DNA from: Poriferisodalis sp965198245
GTDB lineage: Bacteria; Actinomycetota; Acidimicrobiia; Acidimicrobiales; Poriferisodalaceae
DNA length: 64,000 bases
Direction of reading: 5' to 3'
NCBI RefSeq assembly: GCF_965198245.1
Contig: NZ_OZ240249.1
Coordinates: forward strand, 1,922,001-1,986,000
Position numbers and translations under genes: made by a program. The notes under the pieces were generated by a model that saw only the letters and a list, made by a program, of their open reading frames with translations, did no database searches and was not told where the DNA came from. Shown piece after piece: positions 17,004-26,536 of the stretch. Position 1 is the first letter of the stretch. Each line of letters starts with the position of its first letter.

Positions 17004-17579
17004 GTGTCCAAGCGTGTCGTGATCGCAGAGGACGAGGCCATCATCCGGCTCGATCTGCGCGAGATGCTCGAAGACGAGGGCTACGTGGTCGTGGCCGAGA
17101 CCGGTCGCGGTGACGAGGCAGTGGAGTTGGCTCGCCAACATCAGCCCGAGGTGTGCATCTTCGACATCCAGATGCCCGGTCGCGACGGTCTGGACGCAGC
17201 GCGGGAGGTGGCGGGCGACCGCACCTCCGCTGTGCTCATCCTGACCGCGTTCAGCAAGCGCGATCTCATCTCCGAAGCCCGAGACGCCGGCGTGCTCTCG
17301 TACCTGGTGAAGCCGTTTCAGCGTGAAGAGCTGGTCTCGGCCATCGAGGTGGCATGGGGTCGCTTCACGGAAATGAGAGAGCTCGAAGACACGGTCGAGA
17401 GCCTCGAGGAGAAGCTGGAGACGCGCAAAGCCGTGGAACGTGCGAAGGGCTTGCTGATGGACGACTTCCAGCTCTCCGAGCAGGACGCGTTCGAGTTCAT
17501 CCGGAGTACGGCGATGGCCAACCGCGCGAAGATGCGGGACATCGCTCAACAGATCGTCGATGGGTTGCTGACCCCCTGA
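17004..17579 (+). CDS. ANTAR-domain response regulator (PdtaR-like)
   Basis: A 191-residue regulator with an N-terminal receiver domain (acidic pocket E9-D10-E11, phospho-acceptor D54 in FDIQMPGRDG, LTAF, and lysine in YLVKPF), a coiled segment (about 125-145) and a C-terminal ANTAR RNA-binding domain (AVERAKGLLMDDFQLSEQDAFEFIR). ANTAR proteins bind tandem RNA hairpins and prevent transcription termination. In actinobacteria this gene is commonly found near polA, as here; the partner kinase is usually encoded elsewhere. GTG 17004 follows AGGGGAG. Confidence 0.92.
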   Translation: MSKRVVIAEDEAIIRLDLREMLEDEGYVVVAETGRGDEAVELARQHQPEVCIFDIQMPGRDGLDAAREVAGDRTSAVLILTAFSKRDLISEARDAGVLSYLVKPFQREELVSAIEVAWGRFTEMRELEDTVESLEEKLETRKAVERAKGLLMDDFQLSEQDAFEFIRSTAMANRAKMRDIAQQIVDGLLTP

Positions 17580-17654
17580 AGCTGCCAGTCTGAAGCTGCC
17601 AGCCGGATCTGCCAGCCTGAGGCGACCGCCACCGACCCCGTTGGGAGATTTCCG

Positions 17655-20375
17655 ATGTCGAAGCTCCTGTTGCTCGACGGGAACTCCCTCACCTACCGGG
17701 CGTTCTTCGCCGTCCCCGAGGACATGGCCACCCGCTCGGGACAGCCCACCGGCGCCGTCTTCGGGTTCACGTCCATGCTCATCAACCTGATACGGGATCA
17801 CCGTCCCGACGCCATAGCAGTGTGCTTCGACCGTCGCGAGCCGACGTTCCGCCACACCGCGGAGCCGCAGTACAAGGCGCACCGCGATGAAACCCCCTCG
17901 ACGCTCATCGACCAGATGGGTCTGGTGCGGCAAGTTCTCGAGTCGCTCAACATCTCGGCCGTCGACTGCGCCGGCTTCGAGGCCGACGACCTGCTGGCCA
18001 CTCTCGCGTCTGAGGCCGAACAACGCGGCGACGAGGTGCTGATCGTCAGCGGGGACCGCGATGTGTACCAACTCGTGCACGATCCCAGGATCCGGGTGCT
18101 GTACAACCGGCGTGGCGTCACTGACTATGCGCTCTACGACGAAGCGGGCATCGCCGAACGCACCGGCGTCACCCCGGATCTGTACGTGCAGTACGCCGCA
18201 CTTCGTGGCGATCCGTCCGACAACTTGCCAGGGGTGCCTGGGGTCGGAGAGAAGACTGCCGCCAAGCTCCTCAACAAGTACGGCAGCGTCGAGGCGCTGC
18301 TGTCCGCGGCCGCCGAGCAGACCCCGAAGCTGGCCGAGAACCTTGCGGCGCACAACGATGTCGTGCGGCGCAACATCGACCTCATGACCTTGCGGATGGA
18401 TACGCCGATCGAAGTGACATCAGCAGATCTCCAATGGGACAGCTTCGACGCCGAGCTCGTCACGCGCACGTTCGAGTTCTTGGAGTTCGGCAGCCTGCAG
18501 ACCCGACTCCGGGACGCCCTGGTCGGCACACCGCTGGACGGCCTGCTGACGCCGGACACGAGCTCGCCCGACACGGCTCGGCTTGCGGACGCGAAGTTGC
18601 TGCCGATCGCCTCAAGCGCCGACGCCACAGCACTGCTGAGCGAACTGGCCCAACGAGGCGAACCTGTCGCACTCGGGTTCGCCATCGAGGGTGTTGGCAC
18701 GTTGGGTGTGCTTGCGGTCGCCATCGACCCCTCGCAGGGGACCGTGCTCGCTCTCGGTTCCGAGCATCTCGTGCTGCCCGACGTTGCTCGGGCAGTAGCG
18801 CATCTGGTCGGGAGCGATGGACCAGGCGTCCACGTTCACCAGGCGAAGTCGCTGATGCGCGCACTCGCACGCCTTGCGGGCGATCTCGATGCCGGAGCGA
18901 CGCTCGCGGGGCTCGCCGTGGACACCGCGATTGCCGCCTACCTCATCCAGCCATCCGAGGGACGCGACGAGCTGGGCACGCTGCTCGCCCGGCATTGCGG
19001 CATCGAGCTTGCCGGAGGCGACACCGAGGGCCAGCTGGGCTTCGAGGAGGTCGAAGCCGAAGGGTCGACAGGCGGCATCGCCGCCGCTCAAGATTCCTTG
19101 GCGGTGGCGATGCTGGCGCCGATGCTCGACCGGCAACTCGCAGACCTGGGAATGTCCGACCTGTATCAGGACATCGAGCGTCCGCTCATCTCAGTCCTGG
19201 CTCGCATGGAGACCATCGGGATCGGCGTCGACCGCGGCGAGCTGGAGTCGTTGCGTGATCATCTCACCGGCGAAGTGCTCGCGCTGGAAGCCGAAGTGCG
19301 ACAGCTGGCCGGCCGAGACGAACTCAACGTCAATTCGCCCAAGCAGTTAGCTGAGGTGCTCTTTGAGGACCTCGGGCTGACGCCGCAGCGCAAGACGAAG
19401 ACCGGGTATTCCACGAGCGCAGCAGCGCTGGAGTCGCTGCGGGCGGAGCACCTGATCGTGGACCGACTGCTGGCTTTCCGGGAAGTGGAGAAGCTGCGAT
19501 CCACCTATGGCGTCAGCTTGCTCGAGTGCGTCGCCCCGGATGATCGCATCCACGCCACGTTCAACCAGACGGTCGCTCGCACCGGCAGGCTCAGTTCCGA
19601 AGACCCGAATCTGCACAACATCCCGGTGCGGACCGAACAGGGCCGGTTGTTCCGGCGTGCGTTCGTGCCTGCCGATGGATTCGAGCTTCTCATCGCCGAC
19701 TACAACCAGATCGAGCTGCGCGTGATTGCCCACCTGTCCGGCGACCCGGGCCTGGTGGGAGCCTTTGAGGCGGGACAAGACATCCACAGCGCAACGGCGG
19801 CCTCGCTGTTCGGCATCGGCGCGGGCGATGTCAACCCGCAGCAGCGGTCGGCGGCGAAGATGGTGAGCTACGGCCTGGCCTACGGGATGGAGGCGTACGG
19901 CCTCTCCCAGCGCCTCGGCGTGCCCACGGACGAGGCGGCAGGGATACTGGACGCGTACTTCGAAGCGTTCCCCAGTGTGCGTTCGTTCATGGACGGGGTG
20001 GTGAAGCAGAGTCGTGAGCGGGGCTACACCGAGACGGCCTTCGGACGTCGCCGCCCGCTTCCCGAGTTGAGCTCTCGCAACTTCCGCGTACGCCAGGCTG
20101 CTGAGCGTCAGGCAATGAATGCTCCGATCCAAGGACTCGCCGCGGACATCTTCAAGGTCGCGCTGGTCCGGCTTGATGCGGCCTTGAGGGACCTTTCCCC
20201 AGCGAGCCGGTTGGTGCTGCAAGTGCACGACGAGGTGATTCTCGAAGTGCGCCCCGCTGAGGCCGCCGAAGTGACCGAGCTGACGGTTGAGACAATGCGG
20301 CATGCCGCCGATCTGGCGGTTCCGCTGGAAGTTCACGTCGCGATGGGCTCCACCTGGGCAGACGCCAAGGGCTGA
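17655..20375 (+). CDS. polA: DNA polymerase I
   Basis: A 906-residue family A polymerase. Residues 1 to about 290 form the 5'-3' exonuclease (FDRREPTFRH, CAGFEADDLLA, GDPSDNLPGVPGVGEKTA). The middle domain (about 310-500) has the fold of the 3'-5' exonuclease but the DxE motif is replaced (VALGFAIEGVG), so proofreading is probably absent, as in other actinobacterial enzymes. The polymerase domain holds LLIADYNQIELRVIAHLSG (motif A), the O-helix region RSAAKMVSYGLAYGM and VHDEVILEV (motif C). It fills gaps in excision repair and removes Okazaki primers; uvrB, uvrA and uvrC are in the same window. Confidence 0.97.
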   Translation: MSKLLLLDGNSLTYRAFFAVPEDMATRSGQPTGAVFGFTSMLINLIRDHRPDAIAVCFDRREPTFRHTAEPQYKAHRDETPSTLIDQMGLVRQVLESLNISAVDCAGFEADDLLATLASEAEQRGDEVLIVSGDRDVYQLVHDPRIRVLYNRRGVTDYALYDEAGIAERTGVTPDLYVQYAALRGDPSDNLPGVPGVGEKTAAKLLNKYGSVEALLSAAAEQTPKLAENLAAHNDVVRRNIDLMTLRMDTPIEVTSADLQWDSFDAELVTRTFEFLEFGSLQTRLRDALVGTPLDGLLTPDTSSPDTARLADAKLLPIASSADATALLSELAQRGEPVALGFAIEGVGTLGVLAVAIDPSQGTVLALGSEHLVLPDVARAVAHLVGSDGPGVHVHQAKSLMRALARLAGDLDAGATLAGLAVDTAIAAYLIQPSEGRDELGTLLARHCGIELAGGDTEGQLGFEEVEAEGSTGGIAAAQDSLAVAMLAPMLDRQLADLGMSDLYQDIERPLISVLARMETIGIGVDRGELESLRDHLTGEVLALEAEVRQLAGRDELNVNSPKQLAEVLFEDLGLTPQRKTKTGYSTSAAALESLRAEHLIVDRLLAFREVEKLRSTYGVSLLECVAPDDRIHATFNQTVARTGRLSSEDPNLHNIPVRTEQGRLFRRAFVPADGFELLIADYNQIELRVIAHLSGDPGLVGAFEAGQDIHSATAASLFGIGAGDVNPQQRSAAKMVSYGLAYGMEAYGLSQRLGVPTDEAAGILDAYFEAFPSVRSFMDGVVKQSRERGYTETAFGRRRPLPELSSRNFRVRQAAERQAMNAPIQGLAADIFKVALVRLDAALRDLSPASRLVLQVHDEVILEVRPAEAAEVTELTVETMRHAADLAVPLEVHVAMGSTWADAKG

Positions 20376-20462
20376 ACAGCACCAAACCGGTAGCCTTCCC
20401 GTGCGCTGTGTGCGGCTCGCTCGGCCGCCTGCGCCCGTATTGCCGACCTGAGCATTCCCTCC

Positions 20463-21935
20463 GTGACCGACGCACTTGCCCCCGCTCCCGAACTCGAAGA
20501 TTCTGCCGAGGCCCCACCGGAGGGGCCGGGCGGTGACGGTGCAAGCGACGAAGGGGCCAACGGAGCTTCGAAGAGCGACTTCGGCACCTTTACCGATGCA
20601 GGCGAGTACGTGCCGCGAACCGTCACTCTCGACGACCTGGTTGACATCTCCTTCGAGGACGCCGTCGCGCAGACCATCGTCGAGTTCGACGACGGCGACA
20701 TCGTGGCCGGCACCGTCGTGCGAGTCGACCGCGATGAGGTGCTGCTGGATATCGGTTTCAAGTCCGAGGGCGTCATCCCGTCACGGGAGCTGTCCATCCG
20801 ACACGACATCGACCCGTCCGAGGTCGTCGATGTCGGCGACCAGATCGAAGCGCTCGTCCTCCAGAAGGAAGACCCCGACGGCCGCTTGGTGCTATCCAAG
20901 AAGCGAGCTCAGTACGAGCGAGCGTGGGGCCGCATCGAGGAAATTCGCGAGTCCAACGGCGTTGTCAAGGGCCCAGTCATCGAAGTCGTGAAGGGCGGAC
21001 TGATCGTCGACATCGGCTTGCGGGGTTTCCTGCCGGCGTCGCTGGTCGAGCTCCGGAGAGTCCGCGATCTGGCCCCTTATGTGGGCCGCGAACTCGAAGC
21101 GAAGATCATCGAGCTCGACAAGAACCGCAACAACGTGGTGCTCAGCCGGCGTGCATGGCTCGAAGAGAGCCTCAAGGAGGAGCGAGAGGGTTTCCTGCGC
21201 GACCTCAAGCGAGGCGAGCGACGCACCGGTCGTGTCTCTTCGGTGGTCAGCTTCGGCGCATTCGTGGACCTCGGCGGCATGGACGGCCTCATCCACGTGT
21301 CGGAGCTGTCGTGGAAGCACGTCGATCACCCGAGCTCGGTCGTCAGCATCGGCGACGAGGTGACGGTGGAGGTACTCGAGATCGACCGCGACCGCGAGCG
21401 CATTTCGCTCTCGCTCAAGGCGACACAGCAGGATCCCTGGGAAGCTTTTGCCGGCAGCCACCGGGTGGAAGAGTTGGTCTATGGCCGCGTCACGAAGCTG
21501 GTGCCCTTCGGCGCATTCGTGCAGGTCGGCGACGGCATCGAGGGCCTGGTGCACATCTCCGAGATGTCCGCGCACCACGTCGAGCTTCCTGAGCAGGTCG
21601 TCACCCCTGGCGAGGAGCTGTGGGTGAAGATCATCGATCTGGACCTGCAGCGCCGGCGCATCAGCCTGTCGATCAAGCAAGCGGCTGAGGGCGGCGTGGT
21701 TGCGGAGGAATACCGCGAAGCGTTCGGCGATCATGCCTACGACGAGGAAGGCAATTTCATCGGCGAGTTCAGCTATGAGACGCCGGCCGCAGGCGAGGAA
21801 TCAGAAGCCGAGCGGGCGTGGCGCGAGTACTACGAGGAACATGGCGAAGAGGCCTACCGCCAGGCCCTCGCGCACTATGAGACTCAGGGTCCCGACGGTG
21901 AGCCCGCCGCGGCCGCCCCTGAGGGTGACGGCTAG
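20463..21935 (+). CDS. rpsA: 30S ribosomal protein S1
   Basis: A 490-residue protein with an acidic Ala/Glu/Pro-rich N-terminus (1 to about 50), four S1 RNA-binding domains (about 75-145, 160-230, 245-315, 330-400; e.g. GAFVDLGGMDGLIHVSELSW and GAFVQVGDGIEGLVHISEMS) and an acidic C-terminal tail. Four domains is the usual actinobacterial form. It helps recruit mRNA to the 30S subunit. GTG 20463 was taken as start. The order polA-rpsA-coaE-uvrB is an actinobacterial arrangement. Confidence 0.95.
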   Translation: MTDALAPAPELEDSAEAPPEGPGGDGASDEGANGASKSDFGTFTDAGEYVPRTVTLDDLVDISFEDAVAQTIVEFDDGDIVAGTVVRVDRDEVLLDIGFKSEGVIPSRELSIRHDIDPSEVVDVGDQIEALVLQKEDPDGRLVLSKKRAQYERAWGRIEEIRESNGVVKGPVIEVVKGGLIVDIGLRGFLPASLVELRRVRDLAPYVGRELEAKIIELDKNRNNVVLSRRAWLEESLKEEREGFLRDLKRGERRTGRVSSVVSFGAFVDLGGMDGLIHVSELSWKHVDHPSSVVSIGDEVTVEVLEIDRDRERISLSLKATQQDPWEAFAGSHRVEELVYGRVTKLVPFGAFVQVGDGIEGLVHISEMSAHHVELPEQVVTPGEELWVKIIDLDLQRRRISLSIKQAAEGGVVAEEYREAFGDHAYDEEGNFIGEFSYETPAAGEESEAERAWREYYEEHGEEAYRQALAHYETQGPDGEPAAAAPEGDG

Positions 21936-21964
21936 CCCGTCCGCACCCCTGCGAACGCGGTCTG

Positions 21965-22594
21965 ATGATCGCAGTCGGACTGACCGGCGGCATCGGCAGT
22001 GGCAAGAGCACTGTCGCGACAGGGTTTGTGCTGCGCGGGGCTGCGCTGATCGATGCAGACGCAATTGTCCGCGAGCAGCAAGATCCCGAGGGCGAGGTCT
22101 TCGCTGAGATGGTGGCGCGCTTCGGGGACCACATCGTGGCTCCCGATGGCACGCTGGACCGCGGCACAGTCGCGTCAATCGTGTTCTCTGACCCTGGCGC
22201 GCTCGCTGACCTGAATGCGATCACCCATCCGCCGGTCGGTCGTGAGATTCGTCGCCGGCTCAGCGAGCTGGACGGGACGGACCGGTTGGTCGTGCTCGAC
22301 ATCCCGCTGCTCGGAGAGGGATTGGCGAAGGGGCAACGGCCCCGCTATCGCACGAGCGGGATCCTGGTCGTGGACACACCGACCGACGTCGCGGTCGAGC
22401 GTCTCGTGAGCTCTCGGGGGTTCTCTGCCGATGACGCACGTGCGCGCATCGCCGCGCAATTGCCGCGGGCAGAGCGCCTCGCCATCGCCGACTGGGTCAT
22501 CGACAACTCAAGTGGTCTGGCTGAGCTGGAGACCGCAATCGATGAGGCTTTCGCATGGGCGAAGGCGCTGCCGCATAGCGAACCTGCGGCCTGA
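21965..22594 (+). CDS. coaE: Dephospho-CoA kinase
   Basis: A 209-residue P-loop kinase with Walker A GLTGGIGSGKSTV, the LIDADAIVRE substrate motif and HPPVGREIRRRL. It phosphorylates dephospho-CoA in the last step of coenzyme A synthesis, in the cytoplasm. It starts 29 bases after rpsA. Length is normal and no C-terminal UPF0157 extension, found in some mycobacterial CoaE proteins, is present. Confidence 0.95.
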   Translation: MIAVGLTGGIGSGKSTVATGFVLRGAALIDADAIVREQQDPEGEVFAEMVARFGDHIVAPDGTLDRGTVASIVFSDPGALADLNAITHPPVGREIRRRLSELDGTDRLVVLDIPLLGEGLAKGQRPRYRTSGILVVDTPTDVAVERLVSSRGFSADDARARIAAQLPRAERLAIADWVIDNSSGLAELETAIDEAFAWAKALPHSEPAA

Positions 22595-22641
22595 AGCGCT
22601 CGACGAGGGCCGTCCCCGGTCGACCAGGCCCTCGCGTCAAC

Positions 22642-23151
22642 TCAGTAGGCGAGCGGAGTTCCGCAGTGCGGACAGCTGGGTTCCGGCGACCGTGTGTCGT
22701 ACTGCGACGGCTTGACGAGCAGGAAGCAGCCCTCGCAGAGGATCTCGTCTTCTTGCTTGGAGGACGAACGCGAGCCGGTGACGATGCCGATCTCGTCGTC
22801 CTCGTCGTCCTCGTCGTCGTTTTCGGACGCCAGCCGTTCCTTGAGAATCTCGCCGAGGTCGGCCTCGAGTTCCTCGTCGTCATCGTCGTCGTCTTCGTCG
22901 TCGGCCGGGCCCACACCAGCGGGCACCTCGCGGCTCGACTCCGAGTCCTCTTCGTCAGGGGTCGTCCCATCGACATCCAAGTCGTCGACGTCGTCGGCCA
23001 GGTCATCGTCGGGATCCCCGACCCCCAGCTCTGCGGCCTCGAGATCCTCCTCCATCGGCTCGATGTCGTCGTCGAGCATGACGTCGTCGATCGAGGCGTC
23101 GTCGAGCGCGTCCTCGGGTGGCGCAGGGGCGTCGGATTCGTCGCGGCTCAT
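22642..23151 (-). CDS. Acidic protein with C-terminal zinc ribbon (DUF4193-like)
   Basis: A 169-residue protein. Residues 1 to about 130 are extremely acidic and probably disordered, with runs of Asp and Glu. The C-terminus has a zinc ribbon, CEGCFLLVKPSQYD..CPHCGTPLAY, with two CxxC pairs. Small acidic proteins with such a ribbon (DUF4193 and relatives) are common in actinobacteria and have no known function. ATG 23151 begins the acidic segment; the open frame upstream is antisense to the uvrB leader. The gene converges with coaE and is divergent from uvrB, 178 bp away. Confidence 0.7.
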   Translation of the reverse strand: MSRDESDAPAPPEDALDDASIDDVMLDDDIEPMEEDLEAAELGVGDPDDDLADDVDDLDVDGTTPDEEDSESSREVPAGVGPADDEDDDDDDEELEADLGEILKERLASENDDEDDEDDEIGIVTGSRSSSKQEDEILCEGCFLLVKPSQYDTRSPEPSCPHCGTPLAY

Positions 23152-23329
23152 GGGCGGTCTCGTGCGGTGGTGTGGTCGAGTTTCATCAGGTCGGTGGTCA
23201 GCGCGGCAGGATAACCACGCCGGCTGGCCGCAGGGGGCCACCACGGCGCGGGTCGCCGCAACAGTGTCCCCCTTCGGACGAGCTGGCGCTGGCGGGATGG
23301 CGACGCGTCCCGGCCCTAGCCTCGGAATC

Positions 23330-25444
23330 ATGGCATCGGTTTCGGCGGCCCCGACACGCGGGGATCCAGGATGGGACGAGACCGGTCAAACCCGTCCCTG
23401 GTTGCCGAAGCCAACCGCCGCTTATCCGTTCCGGGTCGAGGCGGGCTTCGAGCCCGCCGGAGACCAGCCGCGCGCGGTGGCAGAGTTGGCAGACGGCGTC
23501 AGCCGCGGGGACCGGTTCCAGACGCTGTTGGGCATCACCGGCTCGGGCAAGAGCGCCACGATCGCGTGGACAATTGAACGCACGCAGCGTCCGACGCTGG
23601 TGCTCGCTCCGAACAAGTCCTTGGCGGCGCAGCTTGCAAATGAGTTCCGTGAATTCTTCCCCGACAATCGTGTGGAGTACTTCGTCTCCTACTACGACTA
23701 TTACCAGCCCGAGGCCTACATGCCGGCCTCGGACACTTACATCGAGAAGGACTCCAGCGTCAACGACGAGATCGACCGCTTGCGCCACTCGGCCACGGCG
23801 GCACTGCTGACCCGCCGGGATGTCATCGTGGTGGCATCGGTTTCGGCCATCTACGGGCTCGGCGCGCCCTCCGAGTACCTGCGCCAGATGCTGTACCTGC
23901 GTGTGGGCGAGGTGGTCGACCAGCGTGCGGTGCTGCGTCGTCTCGTCGATATGCAGTATGAGCGCAACGACATGAACCTTGTTCGAGGCCGGTTCCGGGT
24001 GCGCGGCGACACGCTCGAAATCCATCCCGCCTACGAGGAGTTCCTGGTGCGGGTGGAGCTGTTCGGCGACGAGATCGACCGCATCAGCCGAATCGACCCG
24101 CTGACTGGTGAGCGTCTGGGCGAACTCGAAGAGGTCACCGTGTTCCCTGCGTCGCACTACGTCACCGGGGAGGACAAGCTGCGGGTCGCGATCGGCAAGA
24201 TCGAGGTCGAGCTCGCAGAGCAATTGCAGCTCTTCGAGAAGAACAACCAGCTGCTCGAGGCACAGCGCCTGCGCATGCGCACCGAGTACGACCTCGAGAT
24301 GATGGGCGAGCTGGGCTATTGCAACGGTGTCGAGAACTACTCGATGCACCTGGACGGGCGGACCTACGACGAGCCGCCGTACACATTGCTGGATTTCTTC
24401 CCCGATGACTTCTTGATGGTCATCGACGAGAGTCATGTCGCGGTGCCCCAGCTGCACGGGCAGTTCGCCGGCGACCGGAAGCGCAAAGACACCCTTGTCG
24501 AACATGGCTTCCGGCTGCCCTCGGCCCGGGACAATCGGCCGTTGCGCTTCGACGAGGTGATGGACCGGCTGAACCAGGTCGTCTTCCTGTCGGCCACGCC
24601 GGGGGACTACGAGCTGCGCACGAGTTCCCAAGTGGTCGAACAGATCGTCCGGCCGACCGGCTTGGTCGACCCCGAGATTGTCGTGCGTCCGACCAAGGGC
24701 CAGATCGACGATCTGATGGGCGAGATCGAGCGGGTCACTGCGCAGGGCCAGCGGGTGCTCGTGACCACGCTCACAAAGAAGATGGCGGAAGATCTCACCG
24801 ATTACTTGCTGGAGTTGGGTGTGAGGGTTCGCTACCTGCACAGCGAGATCGACACCATCGAGCGGATCGAGATTCTCCGGGACCTGCGGCTTGGGCAATT
24901 CGATGTGCTGGTGGGCATCAACCTGCTGCGAGAGGGCCTCGACCTGCCCGAGGTGAGCCTGGTGGCAATTCTCGACGCCGACAAGGAAGGCTTTCTGCGC
25001 AGCGAGACGTCGCTCATCCAGACCATCGGCCGAGCCGCACGCAACGTCGACGGGCAGGTCGTGATGTACGCCGACCAGTTCACTCCCTCGATGCGGCGGG
25101 CGGTGTCGGAGACCAATCGCCGCCGCGGTCGCCAGCAGGCGTACAACGCCGAGCACGGCATCGATCCGCAGACCATTCGCAAGGCCGTCACCGACATCCT
25201 GGAGGTTCTGCGGGGCCCTGCCCAGACCGCTCCTGTGCCCGAGAAGCTGGCGTCAGGGCGCGTCAACGCCGAGCGGATGCGAGCCGCCTACGGCGACCTC
25301 CCGCCCGACGATCTCACCCGCCTCGTCGCCTCGCTGGAAGAAGAGATGGCCGAAGCCGCCGCCGACCTGCGATTCGAGTACGCAGCCCGCCTCAGAGACG
25401 AACTCAGAGAACTCCGCCGAGACCTACGCGACGCCAGCGCCTGA
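23330..25444 (+). CDS. uvrB: Excinuclease ABC subunit B
   Basis: A 704-residue helicase-like damage-verification subunit. Visible features: Walker A GITGSGKSAT, the beta-hairpin YYDYYQPEAY, DESH (Walker B, VIDESHVAVPQ), helicase motifs ending in LIQTIGRAARNVDG, and a C-terminal UVR motif (LRFEYAARLRDELRELRRDL) that contacts UvrC. ATG 23330 starts a protein of family-typical length. The last 33 bases of the gene are duplicated at 28071-28103, and the region from there to uvrA is occupied by accessory DNA. Confidence 0.97.
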   Translation: MASVSAAPTRGDPGWDETGQTRPWLPKPTAAYPFRVEAGFEPAGDQPRAVAELADGVSRGDRFQTLLGITGSGKSATIAWTIERTQRPTLVLAPNKSLAAQLANEFREFFPDNRVEYFVSYYDYYQPEAYMPASDTYIEKDSSVNDEIDRLRHSATAALLTRRDVIVVASVSAIYGLGAPSEYLRQMLYLRVGEVVDQRAVLRRLVDMQYERNDMNLVRGRFRVRGDTLEIHPAYEEFLVRVELFGDEIDRISRIDPLTGERLGELEEVTVFPASHYVTGEDKLRVAIGKIEVELAEQLQLFEKNNQLLEAQRLRMRTEYDLEMMGELGYCNGVENYSMHLDGRTYDEPPYTLLDFFPDDFLMVIDESHVAVPQLHGQFAGDRKRKDTLVEHGFRLPSARDNRPLRFDEVMDRLNQVVFLSATPGDYELRTSSQVVEQIVRPTGLVDPEIVVRPTKGQIDDLMGEIERVTAQGQRVLVTTLTKKMAEDLTDYLLELGVRVRYLHSEIDTIERIEILRDLRLGQFDVLVGINLLREGLDLPEVSLVAILDADKEGFLRSETSLIQTIGRAARNVDGQVVMYADQFTPSMRRAVSETNRRRGRQQAYNAEHGIDPQTIRKAVTDILEVLRGPAQTAPVPEKLASGRVNAERMRAAYGDLPPDDLTRLVASLEEEMAEAAADLRFEYAARLRDELRELRRDLRDASA
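25410..25442. repeat. uvrB: uvrB 3'-end direct repeat, left copy (inside uvrB)
   Basis: 33 bp starting AACTCCGCCGAGA and ending GACGCCAGCGCCT match 28071-28103 with two differences. In a looser sense similarity runs from 25386, with a 12-bp gap in the right copy (28056-28103). Duplication of a gene's 3' end around an insert is the classical mark of site-specific integration. Confidence 0.65.
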
Positions 25445-25633
25445 GCACGACGGCTGCTGCAATTCGCCGCTGCCACTGCTGAATTCTTGGATTGAGAACT
25501 ACCGCAGATAGTCCGATCGCAATCGAAGACCGGTTGGCTGTCGCACCTCGCGAATAGGCTCGCTCATCTGAACATGCTGGCCACGCCGCTCCGGCTGTGC
25601 CAGTGATCACAGGCCAGAGCGGCGGGGGACAGG

Positions 25634-26122
25634 ATGCGCAGGAATCGGTCGAAGCGGCCCTCAGCGACGACCGTGCCCCAGCCGGCGCCGACAACCGACG
25701 CAGCGACTCCGTCAAGCGAGCAGGTCGAGACGGACACTTCCGAGGCGGTCGAGATGGTGCCGACAACCAGCGCTGTACCGACTACCACTCAACCCGAGGA
25801 GACCGGCTCTGAAGAAGAGACCGTGACCGAGGAGGAGTCCATAGCGGCATCCCCAGCATATATTGCGCGCAGTGCTGCGTCAGTTCAGTTTGCGGAAGAA
25901 TATGGCTGGCATGACACTACAAATTCTGATTACAGAGAATGTGATGATCCCGAAGACACTCGGGCTCTGGAGCAAATGAAGTCCGAGTTCTATGGCTGTG
26001 ATTTCTCTATAGAGTTCGGTAAGTGCTCTGATATGAGTCTTGGAGAACTCACTGAGTTGAGGAACAGACTCGCTTGTCCTGAAGGCTGGTGGCTAGCCGG
26101 AATAGTATGCTGGCGTCAGTAA
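25634..26122 (+). CDS. Orphan hypothetical protein, lower-GC
   Basis: A 162-residue protein I do not recognise. Residues about 1-75 are low-complexity Thr/Pro/Glu/Ser; residues about 85-162 form a compact, Cys-containing part (five Cys, including SEFYGCDFSIEFGKCSDMS and a terminal WWLAGIVCWRQ), which could be a small disulfide-stabilised exported domain, though no signal peptide precedes it. Base composition is clearly more AT-rich than the neighbours, pointing to recent transfer. It sits inside the segment bounded by the uvrB 3'-end duplication. GGGGGACAGG precedes the ATG. Confidence 0.5.
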   Translation: MRRNRSKRPSATTVPQPAPTTDAATPSSEQVETDTSEAVEMVPTTSAVPTTTQPEETGSEEETVTEEESIAASPAYIARSAASVQFAEEYGWHDTTNSDYRECDDPEDTRALEQMKSEFYGCDFSIEFGKCSDMSLGELTELRNRLACPEGWWLAGIVCWRQ

Positions 26123-26536
26123 TCAACTTCTTCATTCAGCTACGCTCCGAATGACCCGCCGCCCTGATTTATACGTAATGAGGGGCGGCGAGTCTGAGCT
26201 ATTCTAAGTTTCAGAGCAAAACGTTGAGATGGTTTATAGCAGTTCGGCTCTGAGTCGCGGCGACTCGCTGGCGAATTCATATGCGGTTCGGAGGTTGGGG
26301 GGTGTAGTGAGGTATCACCGTCACGGTTGTCGCCATCACGTCCGGCCATTCACGACCTCCCACTGATCGCGGAAGCGAATGTCCTGTAGTCATGCGTCAT
26401 TGTCGGCATTCGCTAGAGCACTGTCAAACGTATTGAGACTCGTACTTCGACGCATGAAGCATCTGAGTTCTGCAATCTGTTATTTCCAGGAATCTCGCCG
26501 TAGTTCTCGGAAAGTCCCTGAAATTGGTGCGCGCAA
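26123..26536. other. AT-rich intergenic region with a terminator-like hairpin
   Basis: No gene is recognised in 414 bp of unusually AT-rich DNA. A hairpin with 8-bp arms CGCCGCCC (26157-26164) and GGGCGGCG (26183-26190) lies 35 bp after the preceding stop and may end that transcript, although no T-run follows. Confidence 0.45.
26157..26190 (+). terminator. Possible transcription terminator hairpin
   Basis: Eight perfect G-C pairs around an 18-base loop, 35 bp downstream of the orphan gene's stop. The following bases are not T-rich, so intrinsic termination is uncertain. Confidence 0.35.

Noticed and set aside
24607..24798. Short minus-strand frames inside uvrB and uvrA considered as small proteins
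   Set aside because: No ribosome-binding site, no recognisable domain, and they lie antisense to conserved domains.
23198..25156. 650-codon minus-strand frame across uvrB
   Set aside because: Antisense to a highly conserved gene, with no recognisable domain.
26140..26349. Minus-strand 69-codon frame in the AT-rich region after the orphan gene
   Set aside because: No ribosome-binding site or protein features; it overlaps the terminator-like hairpin.
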